The notes beneath the pieces were generated by a model. The model made no database searches. It was not told where the DNA came from and saw nothing but the letters and a program-made list of their open reading frames with translations. DNA of 64,000 nt from Candidatus Gastranaerophilales bacterium. Lineage in GTDB: Bacteria > Cyanobacteriota > Vampirovibrionia > Gastranaerophilales > Gastranaerophilaceae. Location of the stretch: contig JAFYOU010000036.1 in assembly GCA_017560095.1 (NCBI GenBank), positions 62,001 through 126,000 of the forward strand, given 5' to 3'. This document shows, one piece after another, positions 10,517 through 16,870 of the stretch. A program made the translations under genes and the position numbers. Positions within the stretch are counted from its first letter, which is position 1, and each line of letters opens with the position of its first letter.

Positions 10517-10522
10517 ATTATA
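10517..10522 (-). promoter_or_regulatory. -10 box 6 nt before the amidase start (leaderless type)
   Basis: Minus-strand TATAAT, 6 nt, then ATG at 10510; no ribosome-binding site between. Confidence 0.65.
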
Positions 10523-10563
10523 GCATATTTTAAAAATATCTATTTTTATATTATCTACTATAC

Positions 10564-10926
10564 CTAATTCTGTTGCGCTTTAGGCTTTCTGCCTCTTCTT
10601 GCAGTTTTAATAACGTTATCTTCTTCGTTAATGTTTATTTTTTCAACTAGAGTTTTAACAAAAGAAATATAATCTTTAGGTTCAATTTCTTTATTTTCAA
10701 TCATTGCTAAAATCAATCTTACTCCCATCATATTAAGTGCTAAATTCCTTGTTAAATAAAGAATTAGTTTTGCTTTTTCAAGGTCGTTTTGACTATACAT
10801 TCTTCTATTTTTATTATTTCTTTTGGGAGATAATATTCCTAATTCATCATATATTCTTAAACTTCTTTGATGAACGTTTAAGAGGTTTGATAGTACTGAT
10901 ATTGGGTAGATTGGTTTGTTGTTCAT
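10564..10926 (-). CDS. MerR-family regulator with a basic AT-hook-like tail
   Basis: Residues about 5-70 form a MerR winged helix (YPISVLSNLLNVHQRSLRIYD, then ELGILSPKRNNKNRRMYS). The sequence is closer to the HspR/GlnR branch than to metal sensors, as it has no metal-binding cysteines. A short dimerisation helix follows, and the C-terminus is ARRGRKPKAQQN, which resembles an AT-hook (R-G-R-x-P). The ATG at 10926 is chosen because GGAAATA lies just upstream; a longer reading would run into the promoter region of the divergent XRE gene. The shared 65-bp intergenic region holds the CCAGTAA repeats, so this protein or the XRE proteins may bind there. Confidence 0.85.
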   Translation of the reverse strand: MNNKPIYPISVLSNLLNVHQRSLRIYDELGILSPKRNNKNRRMYSQNDLEKAKLILYLTRNLALNMMGVRLILAMIENKEIEPKDYISFVKTLVEKININEEDNVIKTARRGRKPKAQQN

Positions 10927-10952
10927 GGTATTTCCATAACTAGGGATATACT

Positions 10953-10983
10953 CCAGTAATAATATGTTAACATATCCAGTAAT
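10953..10983 (+). promoter_or_regulatory. CCAGTAA direct repeat over the first XRE promoter
   Basis: CCAGTAAT occurs at 10953-10960 and again at 10976-10983, a 23-bp period. The second copy overlaps a TAATAT -10 box (10980-10985) that lies 6 nt before the ATG at 10992; the first copy lies where a -35 box would be. It looks like an operator embedded in a leaderless promoter. Confidence 0.65.
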
Positions 10984-10991
10984 ATATGTAA

Positions 10992-11210
10992 ATGGATTTG
11001 TCAGAATTATATGAAAAAGTAGCTTCAAGAATTAAGTTTTTAAGAAAACAACAAAGTTTAACTCAGGAAAAACTTGCAGAATTATCAGGCATTAGCGTTG
11101 ATTATTTAGGAAAAATCGAAGCAAATATCGATAAACCGGGCTTTAGAGGGTTGCACAAAATTATAACTGGGTTGAATATTTCATATAGCGAATTTTATAA
11201 AGAAATCTGA
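10992..11210 (+). CDS. XRE-family helix-turn-helix regulator, copy 1
   Basis: A 72-aa single-domain DNA-binding protein. The HTH is in RKQQSLTQEKLAELSGISVD with recognition helix through YLGKIEANIDKP. It is paired with a second XRE gene 54 bp downstream that shares about half its residues, so the two arose by duplication. No ligand or catalytic domain is present, as in small phage- or toxin-antitoxin-type repressors, but no toxin gene is next to it. The start has no ribosome-binding site; a TAATAT sits 6 nt upstream, overlapping the CCAGTAA repeat. Autoregulation is a fair inference. Confidence 0.88.
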   Translation: MDLSELYEKVASRIKFLRKQQSLTQEKLAELSGISVDYLGKIEANIDKPGFRGLHKIITGLNISYSEFYKEI

Positions 11211-11225
11211 TTTACGACAACATTT

Positions 11226-11255
11226 CCAGTAAATTTATGCGATAAAATCCAGTAA
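11226..11255 (+). promoter_or_regulatory. CCAGTAA direct repeat over the second XRE promoter
   Basis: CCAGTAA at 11226-11232 and 11249-11255, again a 23-bp period. The second copy overlaps a TAAGAT -10 box (11253-11258) placed 6 nt before the GTG at 11265. The layout is the same as upstream of the first XRE gene. Confidence 0.65.
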
Positions 11256-11264
11256 GATTTTTTT

Positions 11265-11483
11265 GTGGATTTTAAAGAACAATATCAAAAACTAGGCAAA
11301 CAAATAAAATTCTTGAGAGAACAAAAACATTTAACTCAAGAAAAACTTGCTGAACGAGCAGAAATTAGCTTGGATTATCTTGGGAAAATTGAAGTTAGCA
11401 TAAATCGCCCAGGATTAGTTTCTTTATTTAAAATTGCTAAAGCATTGGATGTTAAAGTTAAAAATTTATTTGATTTTGAATAA
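11265..11483 (+). CDS. XRE-family helix-turn-helix regulator, copy 2
   Basis: A 72-aa paralogue of the preceding gene (REQKHLTQEKLAERAEISLD, YLGKIEVSINRPGL). The recognition helix region is well kept between the two (DYLGKIE), while the C-terminal third differs, so they may bind the same site but dimerise or respond differently. The start is GTG at 11265, supported by the -10 box 6 nt upstream and the repeated operator. It is followed by a 640-bp gene-free region with several long inverted repeats. Confidence 0.88.
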   Translation: MDFKEQYQKLGKQIKFLREQKHLTQEKLAERAEISLDYLGKIEVSINRPGLVSLFKIAKALDVKVKNLFDFE

Positions 11484-11491
11484 AAGACATG

Positions 11492-11507
11492 TAGAGCTAA
11501 AGCTCTA
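11492..11507. repeat. Short hairpin with TAAA loop
   Basis: TAGAGC-TAAA-GCTCTA, a perfect 6-bp stem. Three similar hairpins lie at 12007, 12041 and 12071 with different stems but a TTTA loop. Confidence 0.6.
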
Positions 11508-11512
11508 GTTCA

Positions 11513-11559
11513 TTTTTTCTTCTTTTGTACTCAAACGCCGTAATCAAAAGAAGAAAAAA
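11513..11559. repeat. 15-bp perfect inverted repeat
   Basis: TTTTTTCTTCTTTTG (11513-11527) and its exact complement (11545-11559) with a 17-nt loop. The right arm is A-rich, so on the minus strand the hairpin is followed by a T-run and could terminate transcription. Confidence 0.75.
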
Positions 11560-11592
11560 TAGAACCAAAAAAGAAGAAAATAACGGCTTACT

Positions 11593-11685
11593 TTAATTCT
11601 TAGTTTCAATCAACGCTTCAAAATTTAATTCCTGAACAAAACATTCGGGATATTTTGTACACCTTATACAATAATTTCCAAGAAA
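11593..11685 (-). pseudogene. Short Cys-rich coding relic
   Basis: The minus strand reads about 30 residues ending at a stop, including GNYCIRCTKYPECF, a CxxCxxxxxC pattern. There is no start codon in frame before the upstream stop, so it is at best the remnant of a C-terminal metal-binding or SPASM-like segment. It lies downstream of, and on the same strand as, the radical SAM gene, so a broken duplicate of such a gene is possible. Confidence 0.25.
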
Positions 11686-11741
11686 CTATAATAAAAAAAT
11701 AAGTGCGCACAAAATACCCTCAGGTTTTGTTTTCATACGTT

Positions 11742-11932
11742 ATTAAATTTTTCGCTTGTTGCATTCGCCTTTTTTAAATTTTTTCCACAACATTAAAAAA
11801 CCGGAAAGACTTTGTGACTTATGTTTTTATTTTAAATTTATGCTTATTTTGTATGGAAATAGCTTAATTACAAAGTCTTGACTGTTTTTTAAGTAGGAAA
11901 AAATTTAAAAAAGAAGATACAAAGAATTTAAT
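11742..11932. repeat. Long imperfect inverted repeat of about 190 bp
   Basis: The core arms CTTTTTTAAATTTTTTCC (11769-11786) and its exact complement (11896-11913) match over 18 bp. Further in, AAGACTTTGT (11806-11815) pairs with 11870-11879, with AACATTAAAAAAC against GTTTTTTAAGT in between. ATTAAATT (11742-) and its complement (-11932) extend the arms outward. It could be a miniature inverted-repeat element or a large RNA hairpin. Confidence 0.65.
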
Positions 11933-11955
11933 CAAGCCTTCTTTCTTTTCTTTCG

Positions 11956-12006
11956 ATTCACTTTCTTTTCTTTGATAGGCACTTGAACAAAGAAAAGAAA
12001 GTGAAT
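11956..12006. repeat. 19-bp perfect inverted repeat
   Basis: ATTCACTTTCTTTTCTTTG (11956-11974) and its exact complement (11988-12006), 13-nt loop. The purine/pyrimidine split of the arms is marked. Confidence 0.8.
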
Positions 12007-12086
12007 AAGAAGCTTTAGCTTCTTGAAAAGAAAAATAAACTGGAGCTTTAGCTCCAAAAAAAAAACGAACAAAGCCTTTAGGCTTT
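12007..12086. repeat. Three consecutive TTTA-loop hairpins
   Basis: AAGAAGC-TTTA-GCTTCTT (12007-12024), TGGAGC-TTTA-GCTCCA (12041-12056) and AAAGCC-TTTA-GGCTTT (12071-12086). Loop constant, stems different, regular spacing of 30-34 bp. They lie 3' of the radical SAM gene and could act as its terminators or be remnants of one repeat family. Confidence 0.6.
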
Positions 12087-12123
12087 TATCATAAACCTAG
12101 GGTATAAGCCCTAAAACAAACCC

Positions 12124-12987
12124 TTACATCCAATCATTAACTTGAACTTTTTGCCCTGAATTTACGCAAATTGAACATTTTTCGCAATCTAAATAATTTA
12201 CTCTCGAACAATCATTTATATTAGAACCTAACCTTGCTCGATAATCATTAACCAATATAGGACAAGCATAGACCCCATTTTGCGATATAATTCTAGAGTT
12301 TTTACAATCTAAATTATGATTTTTTATTTCTTCTATTTCAATTTGTTCATCTTCTTTATTTTTATCAAAAAACGGAATAATTTTTAAATTAATATCATCT
12401 AAAAGAAAACCTTTTTTGGAAAAATATTTTTGAAATTCTTCAAAAATATGCGCTCGTTCTCTATTCTTATAATTTACAACACTAATTATAGGATTAAATT
12501 CATATTTCAAAAGACTGGAAATAGCTAACAGTGCTTTTCTAAAGCTTCCCCTTCCTCTTAAAGCATCATTTTCAAGCTCATCTGTTGAATCCAAACTAAT
12601 TCGATATATAGTTTCAAATTGACTCTCATCATCAATTTTTCGCAAAAAACGAGCTTTTTTATCATTAATCATGGTGCCATTAGTTAAAACAGTTACATTT
12701 GAAACTTTTAAACACATCCTTAAAATTTGGTTAAAATCAGGATGCATTAAAGGTTCACCTCCTGTTAAATAAATTGATTTTAAATTTAAATTTTTAACCA
12801 TAATAAGGTTTTGCTTAATTTTGTCAATTTGAATAAAATCTTCTTCATTTTTATATGGATTTTTTTCAATATAACAATGTTTACATTTCAAATTACAAGC
12901 TTTTGAACTTAATTGAAAAAATAAATTATCAAGTTGATTTAACTCTATTTTAGGTGGTATCTTAAAAATTAACTGCTGATTTTCCAT
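12124..12987 (-). CDS. Radical SAM protein with Cys-rich C-terminus
   Basis: A 287-aa radical S-adenosylmethionine enzyme. The [4Fe-4S] motif is CNLKCKHC (CxxxCxxC, about residues 32-39), followed by GGEP (SAM binding). The C-terminal part has a run of cysteines (SQNGVYACP, then NDCSRVNYLDCEKCSIC) resembling a SPASM or twitch auxiliary cluster site. Such proteins modify peptides or assemble cofactors; I cannot name the substrate. There is no recognisable precursor peptide next to it. An AAAGGAG site supports the ATG at 12987. The region downstream is gene-free, and the gene may be accessory. Confidence 0.85.
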   Translation of the reverse strand: MENQQLIFKIPPKIELNQLDNLFFQLSSKACNLKCKHCYIEKNPYKNEEDFIQIDKIKQNLIMVKNLNLKSIYLTGGEPLMHPDFNQILRMCLKVSNVTVLTNGTMINDKKARFLRKIDDESQFETIYRISLDSTDELENDALRGRGSFRKALLAISSLLKYEFNPIISVVNYKNRERAHIFEEFQKYFSKKGFLLDDINLKIIPFFDKNKEDEQIEIEEIKNHNLDCKNSRIISQNGVYACPILVNDYRARLGSNINDCSRVNYLDCEKCSICVNSGQKVQVNDWM

Positions 12988-13146
12988 TTTTTACTCCTTT
13001 AACTTCAAATCATTGTATAAATTAGAAAAGTAAAAATAAATTAACCGAGTGGGTATAATTATTTTTTTTGTGGAATTATATCTAAGGAAAAATTTTTAAT
13101 ACACTAGAAAATTTGTTATACTGATGTCAAGAGAAAGGCGGAGTTA

Positions 13147-13476
13147 ATGAGCGAGCAAACAAATTACAACAAGCGCTGGTATGATAGAGACCCCATTTTA
13201 AAAGAAGCGCTAGAATTATTAAGATTATCTACGGATGAGCAAAAAGAACAAGCTAAAGATTTTATGCTTAAATTACAAGAAGATGTTGCAGCTGATGTAA
13301 TTGATAGAATTTATGACATAATTACACAATATCAAGGCAAAGGTAATCGTTGGTATGATAACGACCCTGTTATGATTAAAGCAGTTGAAATGCTTAGACA
13401 GGCTGATCCTAAAACACAAAGAATTGCAGCTCTTAAATTATTATTAGCACTAGAGCGTGGTTCAGCTATAGAATAA
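13147..13476 (+). CDS. Small soluble protein with a repeated RWYDxDP motif
   Basis: A 109-aa protein made of two similar halves: KRWYDRDPILKEALELLRL (about 9-27) and NRWYDNDPVMIKAVEMLRQ (about 71-89). The motif R-W-Y-D-x-D-P is followed in each by an amphipathic helix. There is no signal peptide or membrane helix. A GGCGGAG ribosome-binding site is clear. I recognise the pattern as a conserved hypothetical type but know no function. It is followed 5 bp later by a secreted small protein, so the two may be in one transcript. Confidence 0.75.
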   Translation: MSEQTNYNKRWYDRDPILKEALELLRLSTDEQKEQAKDFMLKLQEDVAADVIDRIYDIITQYQGKGNRWYDNDPVMIKAVEMLRQADPKTQRIAALKLLLALERGSAIE

Positions 13477-13481
13477 AAACC

Positions 13482-13808
13482 ATGAAAAAAATTTCATATT
13501 TTTTAATTTCAATTTTGTTTTTTTCAAATATTGCTTTGGCTAAAGAATACAATCTAAACGCAAATAAAATATTTCAAACAACAACTTTACCAAATAATTC
13601 TGAGATTATACAAACAATTGAAATAATTGACATGACACCCAATAAAAAACAGCATAGTACTGAAGATTCTTATAAGACATTAGAAGAACGCAACATACTT
13701 CCAGACATTCAAAAAACAGATAAAAATATAATAGGGGTACGCCCAAAACTAGATGACAATCCAAAAAAATACACAAAACATCCACCTTTAACAAAAAATA
13801 AAAGATAA
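13482..13808 (+). CDS. Small secreted hypothetical protein
   Basis: A 108-aa protein with an N-terminal signal peptide (MKKISYFLISILFFSNIALA) and a polar remainder without cysteines or repeats. The C-terminus is basic (KYTKHPPLTKNKR). It starts 5 bp after the preceding gene and ends at a strong terminator. I do not recognise it. Confidence 0.65.
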   Translation: MKKISYFLISILFFSNIALAKEYNLNANKIFQTTTLPNNSEIIQTIEIIDMTPNKKQHSTEDSYKTLEERNILPDIQKTDKNIIGVRPKLDDNPKKYTKHPPLTKNKR

Positions 13809-13810
13809 AA

Positions 13811-13836
13811 ATTACTGCATTGCAGTAATTTTTTTA
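13811..13836 (+). terminator. Intrinsic terminator
   Basis: ATTACTGC-ATT-GCAGTAAT followed by a run of T. It ends the 13147-13808 transcript and isolates the flagellar cluster. Confidence 0.9.
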
Positions 13837-13924
13837 TATGTTTAAGATTTTTTAAAATTTTGCCTTGGAAAAAAATAAAATTATATAATACACGTGGGTT
13901 TCTGTATCAAAAATTGGATATCAA

Positions 13925-15193
13925 GTGCAAAATAAAATAGAAAATATATTTTCAAATAAAAATTTAAATGACTTTACTCTACAATATAGTGAAGTTGTTA
14001 AATCTGCGCTTGAAAGTTTTTGGGAAAGCGATATAAACGTTTATATGCAAGCTATAAACGATTTTCGCGAAATCAGAACCGAAAAACTAATTTCAAATTT
14101 AGATTTTTTTACAAGTCAAATAAAAGTAGAAAATCATAAACCTATTATTACAAGATTAAGCAAAGAATTTATTGAAAATATACTGGAGCACACCCTTGAA
14201 AACGGACTTGATTCTTTTAAATTAAACAAAATAACCCCTCTTGAAATAAAAATATTAAATAGTTTTTGTGAATTTTTATATAAAAAATTAAAAGAAATTT
14301 TAATACCTACAAATGTCGCCAAACTAAGCGAAAAAAGCGAAAAATATATCAATTTAGTATTCTTGGTTTTACTAAATGACATTTGCACAAAAATAATGAT
14401 ATCTATACCCCAAGACAGAATTGATTTAAAAGAAATCAAAAAAACCCAGAATTTCAATGATGAAGATTTTCTAACATCAGGAGCACAAGTAAATCTAAGG
14501 GCAGGAAGCTCAAAACTTACATTAGAAGAATTGCAAAATTTAGCCAAAGACGACATTGTTGTTCTAGAGGAAAGTGAATTAAGTAAAATGATTTTGCTTT
14601 CCGGAAAAATCGAAAATAAATTTAACATCAAAATAAATCCTTCATTAATTATTAATCTTGAAAATGATGAGGAAGGAGACGAAAATTATATTCAAACTTA
14701 TGAAGAGGTAGAAATGAGTAAAAACTTATGGGACGATATTCAAATTGAGATAAATGCAGAATTTGAAAAAGTTAAAATGACTATTGGCGAATTAAAACAA
14801 ATTTCACAAGGTCAAATCGTTGATTTAGGCTCAATTTTTGATAATGAAATTTCTCTTTTTGTTGAAGATAGAAAAGTTGCAAAAGGTGAGCTTATAATTA
14901 TTAATGATAGATATGCAGTTAGATTAAACGAGGTTTTAAATAATGCGAAAACCACAACGCCAATAGCTCAAGCAAAACCGCAGCAACCTCAACAGGCTCA
15001 ACCACAAAAGCCAAATCCCGGAGTTACTCCAGCGCAAAAACCACAACCATCTGCGCAAAAACCGCAACCATCTACACAAAATCCACAAACTGCTGTAAAA
15101 CAAGGAGTTCCAAACAAACCACAAGCCCAACCTCAAGCTAGACCTCGAGTAGTTGAAGATGAAGATTTTGATTATTCTGATTTTGAAAAATAA
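13925..15193 (+). CDS. fliN: Flagellar switch protein of the FliN/FliY type with Pro/Gln-rich tail
   Basis: Two SpoA (C-ring) domains are visible: about residues 197-245 (LTLEELQNLAKDDIVVLEES) and about 280-345 (MTIGELKQISQGQIVDLGSI, then FVEDRKVAKGELIIINDRY), the latter being the typical FliN core. The N-terminal 190 residues are helical and do not look like the CheC-type domain of FliM or FliY. The last 75 residues are a low-complexity Pro/Gln/Lys/Ala tail ending in an acidic DEDFDYSDFEK. At 422 aa it is far longer than FliN (about 130). It heads the fliO-P-Q-R operon. The start is GTG at 13925; a TATAAT lies at about 13882. It may combine the jobs of FliM and FliN. Confidence 0.8.
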   Translation: MQNKIENIFSNKNLNDFTLQYSEVVKSALESFWESDINVYMQAINDFREIRTEKLISNLDFFTSQIKVENHKPIITRLSKEFIENILEHTLENGLDSFKLNKITPLEIKILNSFCEFLYKKLKEILIPTNVAKLSEKSEKYINLVFLVLLNDICTKIMISIPQDRIDLKEIKKTQNFNDEDFLTSGAQVNLRAGSSKLTLEELQNLAKDDIVVLEESELSKMILLSGKIENKFNIKINPSLIINLENDEEGDENYIQTYEEVEMSKNLWDDIQIEINAEFEKVKMTIGELKQISQGQIVDLGSIFDNEISLFVEDRKVAKGELIIINDRYAVRLNEVLNNAKTTTPIAQAKPQQPQQAQPQKPNPGVTPAQKPQPSAQKPQPSTQNPQTAVKQGVPNKPQAQPQARPRVVEDEDFDYSDFEK

Positions 15194-15205
15194 GGAAAAA
15201 CAATA

Positions 15206-15724
15206 ATGATGACATATGTAACAGCTTTTATATTTTATACTCTAGGCATGATAGGCATTATGTTAATTGGCTTTGTTGTATACAAAAAAACCTTCATGCC
15301 TACAAGCAAAGGAGAAAGCAAAGGTGTTATTAAAATAATTGATAGCCTTCCAATTGGCAATAAAAAAATGCTTCATATCATAAAAATTAAAAACGAAAAG
15401 TTTTTAATAGCTTCGGGTTTAGAACATACAACATTTTTATCAAAACTTGAAAATGATACAAAAACACAATTAAAAGAAGAAATTATTACTCCTGAAATCA
15501 TACAAGAACCTATTATATCCATTCAAAAAGAACAATATAAACAAAGATTTGATGATACAAAATTGTCAAAAGAAATGGAATTACAAAAACAATTTAAAGA
15601 GTTATATTCGCAAGAAGAAACTCCTAAAATAAATAGTATTGCCGCAAGCAGAAAAGAAATGATTAAAAAACTCTTAAAAGAATTAAAAGAAGATACAACC
15701 AATAAAAGCGGGAGCCAAATTTAA
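15206..15724 (+). CDS. fliO: Flagellar protein FliO-like
   Basis: One N-terminal membrane helix (about 5-27, FIFYTLGMIGIMLIGFVV) is followed by a small beta domain with GVIKIIDSLPIGNKKMLHII and KFLIASG, the hallmark of FliO, which helps assemble FliP in the export gate. The C-terminal 90 residues are charged and helical. Length is 172 aa. It lies between fliN and fliP with an AAGGAAA site, and its stop overlaps the fliP start (TAATGG), which supports the identification by position. Confidence 0.8.
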   Translation: MMTYVTAFIFYTLGMIGIMLIGFVVYKKTFMPTSKGESKGVIKIIDSLPIGNKKMLHIIKIKNEKFLIASGLEHTTFLSKLENDTKTQLKEEIITPEIIQEPIISIQKEQYKQRFDDTKLSKEMELQKQFKELYSQEETPKINSIAASRKEMIKKLLKELKEDTTNKSGSQI

Positions 15725-16365
15725 TGGATAGTATTTTAAAAGACATAAATCCTGTCATACAACTTTTAATCACAATGGCGACATTTTCGCTATTGCCTTT
15801 TATATTTGTATCCATGACACCGTTTTTAAGATTTACTATTGTCTTTTCAATGTTAAAAACAGCTATGGGAACTAACTCAGTTCCACCCGCAATAACATTA
15901 ATTGGTTTATCGTTAATTCTAACTATTTATACTATGTCACCTGTCTTTGACAATATGTATCAAGCATATCAAGTGCCATATCAAAAAAATAAAAATGTGG
16001 TAGAGGCGCTAAATGCAAGCTCAAAACCCTTGAAAGAATATATGCTAAAACAAACTCGTCAATCAGATTTAGCATTCTTTGTTGAAAAAACAAGGCGTCA
16101 GGCTCCATCAACACCTGAAGAGTTAACTCTTTGGGAGGTAGCTCCTGCCTACATTATTTCAGAATTGAAAACTGCTTTTGAAATAGGTTTTATCATTTAT
16201 GTGCCTTTTATTGTATTAGATTTGGTCGTAGCCAATATTTTACTTGCACTTGGTATGTTTATGTTATCACCTCAAATCGTTTCAACTCCATTTAAATTAC
16301 TAATATTTATCGCTGTTGACGGTTGGAGTTTAATTGTAAAAGGTCTTGTGGAGAGTTTTAATTAA
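15724..16365 (+). CDS. fliP: Flagellar export gate protein FliP
   Basis: FliP is a core subunit of the FliP5-Q4-R1 export gate. Visible family sequence includes MTPFLRFTIVFSMLKTAMGT near residue 30, then PPAITLIGLSLILT, and the C-terminal FEIGFIIYVPFIVLDLVVAN and LLALGMFMLSP. Length 213 aa, with about four membrane helices. There is no cleavable N-terminal extension as in E. coli FliP. It overlaps fliO upstream and fliQ downstream, giving coupled translation. Confidence 0.95.
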   Translation: MDSILKDINPVIQLLITMATFSLLPFIFVSMTPFLRFTIVFSMLKTAMGTNSVPPAITLIGLSLILTIYTMSPVFDNMYQAYQVPYQKNKNVVEALNASSKPLKEYMLKQTRQSDLAFFVEKTRRQAPSTPEELTLWEVAPAYIISELKTAFEIGFIIYVPFIVLDLVVANILLALGMFMLSPQIVSTPFKLLIFIAVDGWSLIVKGLVESFN

Positions 16366-16862
16366 TGGAAGCTTTAGTAGAATTTTTAGGCAAAGGTTTT
16401 ATGGTAATGCTTTCTGTAAGCATGCCATGTGTTTTAATGGCAGCATTAGTCGGACTTATTGTAGGTATTTTACAAGCAGTTACTCAGGTTCAAGAACAAA
16501 CAATTGCAGCTGCTCCAAAAATTGTTCTTGTATTTTTAACAATCGTTGTTTTGGGTGGATATTTCATAAAAATTTTAACGAATTATTTTTATGAAGGTTC
16601 TCACGTCGCCTTTGAAATTGTTCCAAAGCAAGATTCATACGTTTTACCCAATGATTACTATAAATATACAAAGCCGTTCAGTGCAGAAATGCGCGACAAA
16701 ATCAACCAAGATAGCTCATTAAATAAAGCTTTATTGAATAACGGAAATATTCCCTGGGATAAAAAAGCAACAAAACAACAAATTTATATAAATTCAAAAC
16801 AAACTCCAGTACAAGAACCTAATTTCATTGAAAGAATCAAAATACAACAAAATAGTCATTAG
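16365..16862 (+). CDS. fliQ: Flagellar export gate protein FliQ with a long C-terminal extension
   Basis: Residues 1-80 are FliQ: two membrane hairpin helices with VGLIVGILQAVTQVQEQTI and the PKIVLVFLTIVVLGGYF segment. Normal FliQ is about 85-90 aa; this one has 165. The extra part (about 90-165) is polar, rich in Lys, Asn and Gln, and would lie outside the helical core. It overlaps fliP by one base and precedes fliR by 8 bp. The extension is in frame with no stop or frameshift, and the fliR ribosome-binding site is at its end, so it looks like real protein. Confidence 0.92.
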   Translation: MEALVEFLGKGFMVMLSVSMPCVLMAALVGLIVGILQAVTQVQEQTIAAAPKIVLVFLTIVVLGGYFIKILTNYFYEGSHVAFEIVPKQDSYVLPNDYYKYTKPFSAEMRDKINQDSSLNKALLNNGNIPWDKKATKQQIYINSKQTPVQEPNFIERIKIQQNSH

Positions 16863-16870
16863 GAGAAAAA

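Larger units (their letters stand above)
11484..12123. other. Gene-free region rich in inverted repeats
   Basis: No intact gene is visible in these 640 bp. The stretch holds a series of short hairpins with a TTTA/TAAA loop, two perfect inverted repeats (15 and 19 bp arms), a 190-bp imperfect inverted repeat, and a short Cys-rich coding relic. It separates the XRE pair from a convergent radical SAM gene, and looks like an accumulation site for mobile or structured repeats. Confidence 0.6.

Noticed and set aside
10992..11483. XRE pair as antitoxins of a toxin-antitoxin module
   Set aside because: No toxin-sized gene with a recognisable toxin fold is next to them; the following 640 bp are gene-free.
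14941..15160. Possible repeat array or CRISPR-like pattern in the fliN tail
   Set aside because: It is in-frame low-complexity coding sequence (Lys-Pro-Gln-Pro units) with irregular spacing. No CRISPR array or cas gene is visible in the window.
16346..16594. An 82-codon frame overlapping fliP and fliQ
   Set aside because: It is the shifted frame of fliQ, Ser/Cys-rich in composition, without its own start signals.
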